Shown here: one piece after another, positions 26,649-33,696 of the stretch
How positions within the stretch are numbered: the stretch's first letter is position 1
Layout of the letters: each line of letters begins with the position of its first letter
DNA from: Nostoc sp. NIES-4103
GTDB taxonomy: Bacteria; Cyanobacteriota; Cyanobacteriia; Cyanobacteriales; Nostocaceae
Direction: 5' to 3'
NCBI RefSeq assembly: GCF_002368335.1
Contig: NZ_AP018288.1
Location: 238,391-302,390, forward strand
Length of the DNA: 64,000 nt
Program-made: the position numbers and the translations under genes
The notes under the pieces: model-generated
Database searches by the model: none
Seen by the model: only the letters and a program-made list of their open reading frames with translations
Told to the model about the DNA's origin: nothing

Positions 26649-27635
26649 ATGAGTTTACGGTACTTGGGAACTGAAGGCTTTACAGTTTCTTCCATCGGGT
26701 TAGGTGCGATGGGTATGTCAGAACTGTATGGTGCCCGCAATGATGAAGAATCTATTGCAACTATCCAACGGGCGTTGGATCTTGGTATCAATTTGATTGA
26801 TACTGCTGATTTTTACGGCTTGGGTCATAACGAAGAACTGATTGGTAAAGCTATCCGTGGTAGACGTGAGCAAGCTGTCATCTCTGTAAAGTTTGGTCAG
26901 TTACGGACACCCGATGGTGGTTGGGGCCCAATTGATGCCAGCCCCAAGTATGTACGTCAAGCCATTGAAGGCAGCCTAAAGCGCCTAGGAGTAGACACAA
27001 TTGATTTTTACTTTCCTACGCGAGTTGACCCTAAAGTGCCCATTGAAGATACCATCAGTGCAGTAGCTGAATTAGTGCAACAGGGTAAAGTACGTTATGT
27101 AGGCTTGTCGGAAGTCTCACCCTCAACCATCCGCAAAGCTCATGCCATCCACCCAATCTCAGCTGTGCAAGCTGAATACTCACTCTGGAGCCGTGACCCA
27201 GAGGACGAAGTTCTACCGACCCTGCGGGAGCTTGGCATCGGCTTCATTGCCTACAGCCCCCTAAGCCGTGGTTTTCTCAGCGGTCAGATCAAGAGTCCTA
27301 ACGATTTTGCTCCAGACGACTTTCGTCGCCACTCTCCACGCTTCCAAGGTGAGAACTTCCAGCGTAACCTTGAGTTAGTAGATCGTGTTAAGGAACTTGC
27401 AGACAAAAAAGGCTGTAAACCTGCACAATTTGCACTAGCATGGGTACTGGCGCAAGGCGACGACATTGTTCCTATTGTTGGCACCAAACGCCGTGCTTAT
27501 TTAGAGGAAAATCTTGGTGCTTTGAATGTACAGCTGAGGAAAGACGACTTAGCTCGCATCAATGAATTGGTGCCACGCAATGCTGTGGCAGGTGAACGCT
27601 ATGCTGCACAGCTGTTGGCAGCTGTTAACGGCTAA
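26649..27635 (+). CDS. Aldo/keto reductase without the usual catalytic histidine
   Basis: 328 residues, TIM-barrel NADPH-dependent reductase. Asp51 (DTADFYG), Tyr56 and Lys81 (ISVKFGQ) of the tetrad are present, but where most family members have QHR the sequence is YFPTR, so position 124 is Thr. A subgroup with P-A/T-R at this place is known among YakC/AKR13-like enzymes. NADPH-binding parts are GFIAYSPLSRGFLSG and PIVGTKRRAYLEENLGA. The strong ribosome site AAGGAGACAAAT leads to the ATG. It ends the first dense part of the accessory cluster and is followed by a hairpin. Confidence 0.9.
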   Translation: MSLRYLGTEGFTVSSIGLGAMGMSELYGARNDEESIATIQRALDLGINLIDTADFYGLGHNEELIGKAIRGRREQAVISVKFGQLRTPDGGWGPIDASPKYVRQAIEGSLKRLGVDTIDFYFPTRVDPKVPIEDTISAVAELVQQGKVRYVGLSEVSPSTIRKAHAIHPISAVQAEYSLWSRDPEDEVLPTLRELGIGFIAYSPLSRGFLSGQIKSPNDFAPDDFRRHSPRFQGENFQRNLELVDRVKELADKKGCKPAQFALAWVLAQGDDIVPIVGTKRRAYLEENLGALNVQLRKDDLARINELVPRNAVAGERYAAQLLAAVNG

Positions 27636-27664
27636 GCTGACCTGGATATTCCAAGCCAGCATCT

Positions 27665-27694
27665 AGAGTTCCATGAAAGTTAGCATGGAACTCT
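27665..27694 (+). terminator. Hairpin after the aldo/keto reductase gene
   Basis: Perfect 11-bp stem AGAGTTCCATG / CATGGAACTCT with an 8-base loop, 30 bases after the stop; TATTTTTG follows about 12 bases later. Probable terminator. Confidence 0.6.
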
Positions 27695-27750
27695 GGAGGA
27701 TAAGTATTTTTGTGGATGACTGCTAACAGAGCGATCGCAATTTGATAAAT

Positions 27751-27848
27751 TATAGCTAGGGACTGGGGACTGGTGACTGGGTGAAAAGTCTTTTTGTGTC
27801 TAGGTTTTATTATCTGTTGATGTCCTAACACTACTGGCGACTGCTATA
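27751..27848. repeat. 98-bp dispersed repeat with TATAGC ends (inverse of 38151-38255)
   Basis: Starts TATAGC, ends GCTATA. Reverse complement agrees with 38151-38255 over the whole length except that the other copy has one more 7-base unit (TAGTCCC). The core word GTGTTAGGACATC is shared. Confidence 0.92.
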
Positions 27849-28047
27849 CCTCTAAATCCAGAACAGTTAAAGCAAGTTCTGAGCCACAATACCTAAATCT
27901 GTGGAAAAATATCCACTGCATAACTCAACAGATATTTATTTGTATGTGATAAAATTGTAAGAAATTATTTTTCAGTTAAAGATTGCCTTTGCAAGTAGTA
28001 GTTTGTATACCTAAAAAGAATTAAATATTATTTAAAAGTCAATAACA

Positions 28048-28194
28048 ATGCCCAGAAAAAACGCTGCTAATCTCACGATTCAATTATCAATCGAGGAAAA
28101 AATAATTTTAGATAAATATTGTGATAAAATGCAGCGAACAAAAAGCGATGTACTTCGAGAAATGATACGTTCACTTAAAATCTATTTAGACTAA
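28048..28194 (+). CDS. Very small ribbon-helix-helix (CopG/Arc-type) DNA-binding protein
   Basis: 48 residues: a short strand (NLTIQLSIEEK), helix (IILDKYCDKMQR) and a second helix after the T-K-S turn (TKSDVLREMIRSLKIYLD). This is the complete ribbon-helix-helix fold; strand residues at alternating positions (T, Q, S) would read the major groove as a dimer. No clear Shine-Dalgarno precedes the ATG (AGTCAATAACA), but the pattern is convincing. Such proteins are usually antitoxins, plasmid copy-control or cyanobacterial stand-alone regulators; no toxin is adjacent. It may regulate the flanking accessory genes. It sits alone in repeat-rich DNA. Confidence 0.7.
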   Translation: MPRKNAANLTIQLSIEEKIILDKYCDKMQRTKSDVLREMIRSLKIYLD

Positions 28195-28372
28195 GCTAAA
28201 ATCGTTGATTCAGTTTGGGAATTCATATTTATAAAGCATCAAGGAACAGGATTTTAAGTTCATTTGTATGCACATAGTTTCGTTTTTACTGCCGACTTAC
28301 TTATTTAAAATTTCTAATTAATTGTCTTCTTGGCTTACATCTATTTTAGTTGCGTTATTGACATTTTTGTAG

Positions 28373-28432
28373 GGTGGGCAATGCTTTTAATGCCATGAAA
28401 CCTCAATTTTGACGTTCCAGGCATTGCCCACC
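28373..28432. repeat. Inverted repeat GGTGGGCAATGC
   Basis: Perfect 12-bp arms at 28373-28384 and 28421-28432 with a 36-base loop. Known style of cyanobacterial intergenic palindrome. Confidence 0.75.
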
Positions 28433-29219
28433 TTACGGTTAATTGAGAGGCCGGTGCAAGATATCAGTTGCAAAAGTTGTTTTTTCGCGTTCTTCTTAGG
28501 AACGCCAGTTGCAAAGGCTGTCGTCAAAGCCGGACGCTAGACACTACAACGAAAGAAACCTCTTTACTCTTTTTTTCCTTCAAAGAAGGGTAGGGTGGGC
28601 GGTTGGCGCAAGCCTGCTGTCTAATGGCGAGTCTGTGAATGTAGAATCCCCTCGCCTAATACCGTTTCACTTTAAAATTGATGCATTTAGACAAGCTGGG
28701 GAAGCTGGGGAAGCTGGGGGAGAAAGAAAAATCATTTGCATGGCTGATTTCGTGAAATGGTATAAAGGCGAGGGGAGTGTCAAATTCTGGTCAGGACTTA
28801 CGCACGGACTACGATTTTATGTGCGTCACGCAAAGCGCGAGTCTTCTCCCAAAGGAAGACGCTACGCTTTTTGAGCATCTGGCAGACTCCCTCTTCCGTT
28901 AGGGGACACCCCAAGACTGCACTGCCTCCTAAATGTATCAACACGGTATCATGCAACACATTGGCTTGCCTTTGCATCTTTGCGTAAGGTAAAAAAATAT
29001 TTATGCAAGAGATGTAATGAGTAAATCAACTCATAAATATTGAATAACTAAATATATTTAAGGTTAAAATCAATGACTCAATCAGAATTAATATTCAAAA
29101 CTAGAGATATTTCAAATATATATTGAAGAGTACTTTCTAACCAAAAAAAGATGAACTTTAATCGAAATATTAACTCTTGGATCTGGAAATAGAAATTTAT
29201 AAACTAATTTATATTCCTG
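28433..29219. repeat. Composite of dispersed repeat fragments, no gene
   Basis: Contains GGGGAAGCT units (about 28689-28715), a phrase GTTTCAC..TTTAGAC shared in inverse with about 62796-62840, and at 28793 one end of the AGGACTTACGCA element followed by CGGACTACGATT, which also occurs at 6209-6220 and 62760-62784. A plus-strand open stretch (28509-28874) runs across several of these and is not credible as a gene. From 28930 the DNA is A+T-rich. Confidence 0.6.
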
Positions 29220-29345
29220 ATGAACCATGTCGAAACTATTTCTCAAGCAAAGACATGGCTAACTGAACAAATTGTCTACAAAGCATACAAAGCTTTAACT
29301 ATAGGTGACAGTAATTTCTGGAAAAATTATGAAATTACTACCTGA
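29220..29345 (+). CDS. Doubtful 41-residue protein
   Basis: Begins MNHVETISQAKTWLTEQIV and ends SNFWKNYEITT. Amphipathic helix followed by an aromatic-rich tail, with normal codon use, but there is no ribosome site. It could be the end of a larger decayed gene or a real small protein. It lies 88 bases upstream of the SnoaL gene. No family recognised. Confidence 0.3.
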   Translation: MNHVETISQAKTWLTEQIVYKAYKALTIGDSNFWKNYEITT

Positions 29346-29433
29346 TTTTGTGTGAAGCAAATGCTTGATGACTGAGATTTCACTAAATTAGTACAATCGC
29401 TATACATTTAGTAGGACTACTGGAGAAACTAAT

Positions 29434-29874
29434 ATGACACAGACACCAGAACAAAACAATGCTGTTGCTGTTCGTTTTTTTGAAGCTGCTTGGAATGAAG
29501 GAAACTTTGCAGTACTTGAAGAACTACTAGCTCCTAATTCAGTTGACCACTCTACTGTCACCGGAAAGACAGAAACTGGCTCAGCAAGCTTCAAGCAAAT
29601 CGTAAGTCTATTTCGCAGTGCTATACCAGATATTCATCTGACAATTGAGGATGAAATTTATGCAAAGGACAAAGTTGTTCACCGCTGGTTCTTGAGTGGA
29701 ACACACCAAAAAGAACTGTTTGGTGTGCCTGCAACTGGCAAAACATTAAAGTTTTCAGGAACTACCACTGTTCGTGTGGCTGAAGGCAAAATAGCAGAAA
29801 GATGGACGAATATTGATGAACTAGGGCTTTTGCGCCAGTTAGGTGTTGTTCCATCGCCTAACGAGCAAAACTAG
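29434..29874 (+). CDS. Single-domain SnoaL-like ester cyclase
   Basis: 146 residues, typical of the SnoaL-like polyketide-cyclase group: VRFFEAAWNEGNFAVLEELL, NSVDHSTVTG, FKQIVSLFRSAIPDIHLTIE, SGTHQKELFGVPATGKTLKF and final ELGLLRQLGVVPS. The His and Asp residues lining the pocket in this group (VDH and the SGTH turn) are present. GGAG lies about ten bases before the ATG. It resembles each half of the two-domain proteins at 15.2-17.1 kb, hence the same expansion. No signal peptide; substrate unknown. Confidence 0.85.
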   Translation: MTQTPEQNNAVAVRFFEAAWNEGNFAVLEELLAPNSVDHSTVTGKTETGSASFKQIVSLFRSAIPDIHLTIEDEIYAKDKVVHRWFLSGTHQKELFGVPATGKTLKFSGTTTVRVAEGKIAERWTNIDELGLLRQLGVVPSPNEQN

Positions 29875-29967
29875 TCTCTTCCTCAGCACAACAACTACGA
29901 GAAATGCTGTTGAAATGAGTTTTGCAATTACTACAAATTGAACCAGCAAAAATACAAAGGTTATTCT

Positions 29968-30810
29968 ATGACTGTAACGACAATAGAAAATAGCAAAATA
30001 GAAAACAACAGAGCCGCCGCCCGTCGATTTCTTGAAGATATCTGGAGTCAGGGCGACCTCACAGCAGTAGAGGAGATTTTGTCTCCCGACTTTGCTTTTA
30101 TTTTATCCTTCATGACAACACAAGGAACTGATGCTTTTAAAAACCTTGTTGTTCGTAACCGCGAAGCTTTTCGCAACTTAACTTACATAGTTGAAGATGT
30201 TGTTGCTGGAGAAGATGAAGCAGCAGCTTACTGGAGAATGGAAAGCACTCATGTAGGTACATGGAGAAATATCGAACCCACCGGGAAGCAAGTATCAATT
30301 CATGGGTTGACTTATTACAAATTCTCCAACGGCAAAATTGTTGAAGCTAAAGTTCAAAATGACGTGCTGGGTTTGATGCAACAGTTAGATGCTGTTTCCT
30401 TTACCGCAGCACTCAAAAAGAACAAGGAAAGTGTTCGTCGTTATGTAGAAGTAGCTTTAAACAAAAGAGACTTTAACAGGTTTGACGAGGTTATTACTCC
30501 TAGCTTCTTAGGTCATCGCGGTTCTCAAGTTGTTCGCGGTGCTGAGGGTCTCAAAGCCCAAATGTCTATGTTTGCTGCTGCATTCCCCGACATTGAATTT
30601 TTAATTGATGACATCTTTGCTGAAGAAGACAAAGTTGCAGTTGTTTACACTGCACCTGGTACTCATCAAGGGACGTTTGCAGGTATTGCTCCAACTAACA
30701 AAAAAGTGGAGTGGAAAGGAATTATCGTATATCGCCTAGAAAATGGAAAAGTTGCAGAGTTAACCGCTTACTGGAATGACTGTGAGTTAATCGAACAGTT
30801 GAAGAAATAG
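29968..30810 (+). CDS. Two-domain SnoaL/NTF2-like protein
   Basis: 280 residues, two NTF2-like domains (about 10-135 and 145-278). The first opens with ARRFLEDIWSQGDLTAVEEI; the second with RRYVEVALNKRDFNRFDEVI and contains GTHQGTFAGIAPTNKKVEW. More distant from the 15-17 kb pair than those are from each other. ATG at 29968 has AAAGG eight bases before; an in-frame TTG at 29938 is rejected. Follows the single-domain gene by 93 bases and precedes an alpha/beta hydrolase, which suggests a shared small-molecule pathway. Confidence 0.85.
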   Translation: MTVTTIENSKIENNRAAARRFLEDIWSQGDLTAVEEILSPDFAFILSFMTTQGTDAFKNLVVRNREAFRNLTYIVEDVVAGEDEAAAYWRMESTHVGTWRNIEPTGKQVSIHGLTYYKFSNGKIVEAKVQNDVLGLMQQLDAVSFTAALKKNKESVRRYVEVALNKRDFNRFDEVITPSFLGHRGSQVVRGAEGLKAQMSMFAAAFPDIEFLIDDIFAEEDKVAVVYTAPGTHQGTFAGIAPTNKKVEWKGIIVYRLENGKVAELTAYWNDCELIEQLKK

Positions 30811-30828
30811 CTCTACTCGATTCAAAAG

Positions 30829-30895
30829 GCGCTAGTGATGAATTCTTAAGCTACTACGAAAGTAAATGCAATGAGAAAACACAGCGCCATTTTTT
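30829..30895 (+). terminator. Possible terminator after the SnoaL gene
   Basis: GGCGCT-A-GTG at 30829-30838 can pair with CAC-AGCGCC ending at 30888, then ATTTTTTT. The T-run is good; the loop of about 40 bases is long, so moderate confidence. Confidence 0.45.
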
Positions 30896-30939
30896 TATTA
30901 ACTTGAGAAATTTTGTACACAGCTTCATAAGGTGTAAAT

Positions 30940-31836
30940 ATGCCTAGAGATTGGAAGATAGAACATTCAAGACGTGCAAACATTAATGGAGTGGAATTAG
31001 AATTCCAAGTTGTAGGTTCTGGCGAGCCAGTTTTGCTAATTCATGGTGCTTTATTGGCTGATTGCTTAATTGCTCCATTTCAATTGCATCCCATCATCAC
31101 AGAGAAATACAGTTTGATCAGCTATCATCGTTGCGGTTATGGTGGTAGCGGTTGGCCTGATGGCCCCATCAGCATTGAGCAACAAGCTGAGCAATCTCGA
31201 TTGCTGCTACAACACCTAGGCATCGATAAGGCGCATATAGTTGGCTATTCCTATGGTGGATTAATCGCACTACAGTTAGCTCTTTCTAACCCTGAGGTTG
31301 TCCATTCTTTGGTACTCATGGAACCATTTTTGCCAAGAACTGATTCTAAAGCCCTAGAGTATGGAGAGCAGGCGCTAGGAAACTTTTTGAAGTTATATGA
31401 GGCAGGGGATAAAGTTGGCGCCCTTCAAAACTTCCTAGTAGCAATGGCTGGCCCTGATATACTTGCTGCAAGCGACATGACACTTCCACTCGATGCTTGG
31501 GACGAGGGAGTCGCAGCTGTAGATGCCTTCTGTAAGTTAGATTTGCCAGCCTTCCAAACCTGGGAGTTTTCAACTCAAAATGCAGACAAATATAATAAGC
31601 CCACAATGCCAGTACTTTCTGCAATGGGTATTTTCAGCGAAGCAATATGTCCTGGCTTCCGCGAGGGGAATGCATTTCTCCTGTCTTGGCTGCCACAAGC
31701 GGAACGTTTGGGAATCCGTGCAACCCACGGCTTACAGATCATCAACCCGCGTGACGTGGTTGAGGGTCTGATAAGTTTTTTCAGCAGTCATCCAATGAGT
31801 AATCCAATTAAGATAAAACAGTTTGTCACTCAATGA
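30940..31836 (+). CDS. Alpha/beta-hydrolase
   Basis: 298 residues. Oxyanion loop LIHGALLADC near residue 34, the family's RCGYGGSG loop near 68, nucleophile elbow GYSYGG (Ser about 105) and a C-terminal His in RATHGLQIINP near 268; the acid is probably the Glu/Asp after strand 6 (about residue 130, LMEPF) or near 228. Soluble, no signal. In the family: esterases, haloperoxidase-like lyases, epoxide or C-C bond hydrolases. Neighbouring SnoaL proteins and an alcohol dehydrogenase point to the same catabolic or detoxifying context. Confidence 0.85.
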   Translation: MPRDWKIEHSRRANINGVELEFQVVGSGEPVLLIHGALLADCLIAPFQLHPIITEKYSLISYHRCGYGGSGWPDGPISIEQQAEQSRLLLQHLGIDKAHIVGYSYGGLIALQLALSNPEVVHSLVLMEPFLPRTDSKALEYGEQALGNFLKLYEAGDKVGALQNFLVAMAGPDILAASDMTLPLDAWDEGVAAVDAFCKLDLPAFQTWEFSTQNADKYNKPTMPVLSAMGIFSEAICPGFREGNAFLLSWLPQAERLGIRATHGLQIINPRDVVEGLISFFSSHPMSNPIKIKQFVTQ

Positions 31837-31929
31837 AGTAGAGAACTTAGGGGTAAAAGCCAGATATCATATCAAGCCTTTTTTTAGCAATACCCCTATT
31901 TCTTGACACTTTACACGGGGAATTATGTA

Positions 31930-32967
31930 ATGCGAGCAACAGTTTACCGTAATGTTGGCGAGGTTCAAGTTGAGAATGTTCCCGACGCTGTGATTCAGCA
32001 GCCCACTGATGCGATCGTGCGAATCACCCATGCCTGTATCTGCGGTTCTGATCTGTGGTTTTACCGTGGCTTTGATGGCTGGAAACCTGGTTGGCGTATG
32101 GGTCATGAGTGGATGGGCATAGTTGAACAAGTCGGTTCACAAGTCCGCAAAATCAAGCGGGGCGATCGCGTAATTGCTCCCTTTGCCTTTTCTGATGGTA
32201 GCTGCAAATACTGTAGCAGAGGGTTGCAAACCTCTTGTCTCCAAGGAGGCTTTTGGGGTGGTGCGTCTAATGATGGTGGACAGGCAGAAGCTATACGTGC
32301 GCCATTGGCAGACGCTACCCTGATCGTGCTTCCTCCCAGTGTTGAAGGTGATGATGCCATGCTTAAGGCAATTCTGCCCCTCACTGATGTCATGTCTACT
32401 GGTCATCACGCCGCAGTTTCTGCGGGAGTGCAGCCAGGGTCAAAAGTGGCGGTAATTGGCGATGGTGCTGTTGGGTTGTGCGCTGTACTAGCTGCAAAAC
32501 GGTTGGGCGCAGAACGTATTATCATCCTGGGTCGCCATCAAAAACGCTTGGACATTGCGCGACAGTTTGGGGCTACCGATATGGTGACAAGTCGGGATGA
32601 ACAGGCGGTTAGTGAAGTTTTAGAGATGACCAACGGCGGTGTGGACTCCGTGCTGGAATGCGTCGGTACCAAATCGTCTATGGACACAGCGATTTCTATT
32701 GCATATCCGGGTGGGGCGATCGGTTACGTTGGAGTCCCCCACGGTAGCCAGACAATCAACCTCTCCCAGATGTTCATGTCTAACATTATGTTACGTGGAG
32801 GAGTTGCACCAGTCCGCACCTATATTCCTGAACTACTGGCCGATGTCGTGGCAGGTAAGCTTGACCCTTCGCCAGTCCTGGATCTTACTGTTGACCTTGA
32901 TGGTGTACCTAGAGGCTACGCGGCAATGGACAGTAGGGAAGCAATTAAAGTCATGGTGCGTCTTTGA
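31930..32967 (+). CDS. Zinc-dependent alcohol dehydrogenase (MDR family)
   Basis: 345 residues. Catalytic zinc ligands: Cys and Asp in CICGSDLWF, His-Glu in MGHEWMG. The structural zinc lobe is SDGSCKYCSRGLQTSC: three Cys, with Asp in place of the usual first Cys, as in a known subgroup. The cofactor fold has AVIGDGAVGLCAVLAAK; a downstream basic residue (GRHQKR) suggests NADP use. ATG at 31930 gives the normal MRATVYRNVGEV start. Followed by a strong hairpin, so probably the last gene of its unit. Confidence 0.9.
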   Translation: MRATVYRNVGEVQVENVPDAVIQQPTDAIVRITHACICGSDLWFYRGFDGWKPGWRMGHEWMGIVEQVGSQVRKIKRGDRVIAPFAFSDGSCKYCSRGLQTSCLQGGFWGGASNDGGQAEAIRAPLADATLIVLPPSVEGDDAMLKAILPLTDVMSTGHHAAVSAGVQPGSKVAVIGDGAVGLCAVLAAKRLGAERIIILGRHQKRLDIARQFGATDMVTSRDEQAVSEVLEMTNGGVDSVLECVGTKSSMDTAISIAYPGGAIGYVGVPHGSQTINLSQMFMSNIMLRGGVAPVRTYIPELLADVVAGKLDPSPVLDLTVDLDGVPRGYAAMDSREAIKVMVRL

Positions 32968-33010
32968 AAGCTTTTTGCTTAATCAAACTGCAAATTTGAT
33001 TTGCTTCCAA

Positions 33011-33050
33011 GAACGCATGAAAAGCTTTTCGTGCGTTCTTAATATTTTGT
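33011..33050 (+). terminator. Terminator after the alcohol dehydrogenase gene
   Basis: Near-perfect palindrome from GAACGCA (33011) to TGCGTTC (33038) with an inner GAAAAGCTTTTC, followed by TTAATATTTTG. Confidence 0.7.
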
Positions 33051-33696
33051 ACTAGCCCGAAAGCTACAAGTTTATTAAGTCAGTATAAAAAAATCTCATA
33101 GCTACTTAAAATTTGAGATTTAATTAGTTATGTTTTTTGCGATCGCTACACAAGTTTTCTACTTAGTTTAAAAAGGCTGTAACTGCACATAAACTATTAA
33201 TATAACAATATACAAAACAAGATAAACTTACTCCTAAATATCAACCATTGTGTCAGAAATAAATAACAAATAAACTAAATATATTCAATACAAACGAATG
33301 AGATAAATATATTTTTTAAAATATATTTTATCAAATTTATGGATTTGTTTCTCTATTTTTTGTAAAATACTTATGTATGTAATGATCTTCAAATATTTAA
33401 CTACGATGCCTAACTATCAAATAAATTTAAATTATTAAAATTAATATAATTTTAATAAAAAATAAGGTTTTGCTCCAAATAATAACTTCCAGTATATTTA
33501 TTGAGCAAGCTTAGCAACAGCACCACAACTGCTGTCAAACATTTATCAACAAAGCAACTAAGCTGTCTACTCTTTATAGTAAACACAATGTAATTCTTAA
33601 ACCAATTCATATAAATGCCTCATATGCCAATTCCAAATTGAAAGTATAATCCTGCTGTATATCTCATGCATACTTTGTAATTAGAAGAACTGAAAA
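33051..33696. other. A+T-rich gene-free region upstream of glgX
   Basis: About 640 bases with long A/T runs and no open frame. One HIP1-type site at about 33138. It presumably contains the glgX promoter; not resolved. Confidence 0.5.

Noticed and set aside
28509..28874. 121-codon plus-strand open frame in the repeat mosaic
   Set aside because: It runs across GGGGAAGCT units and the AGGACTTACGCA element, has repeat-like Gly-Glu-Ala residues and no ribosome site; not a gene.
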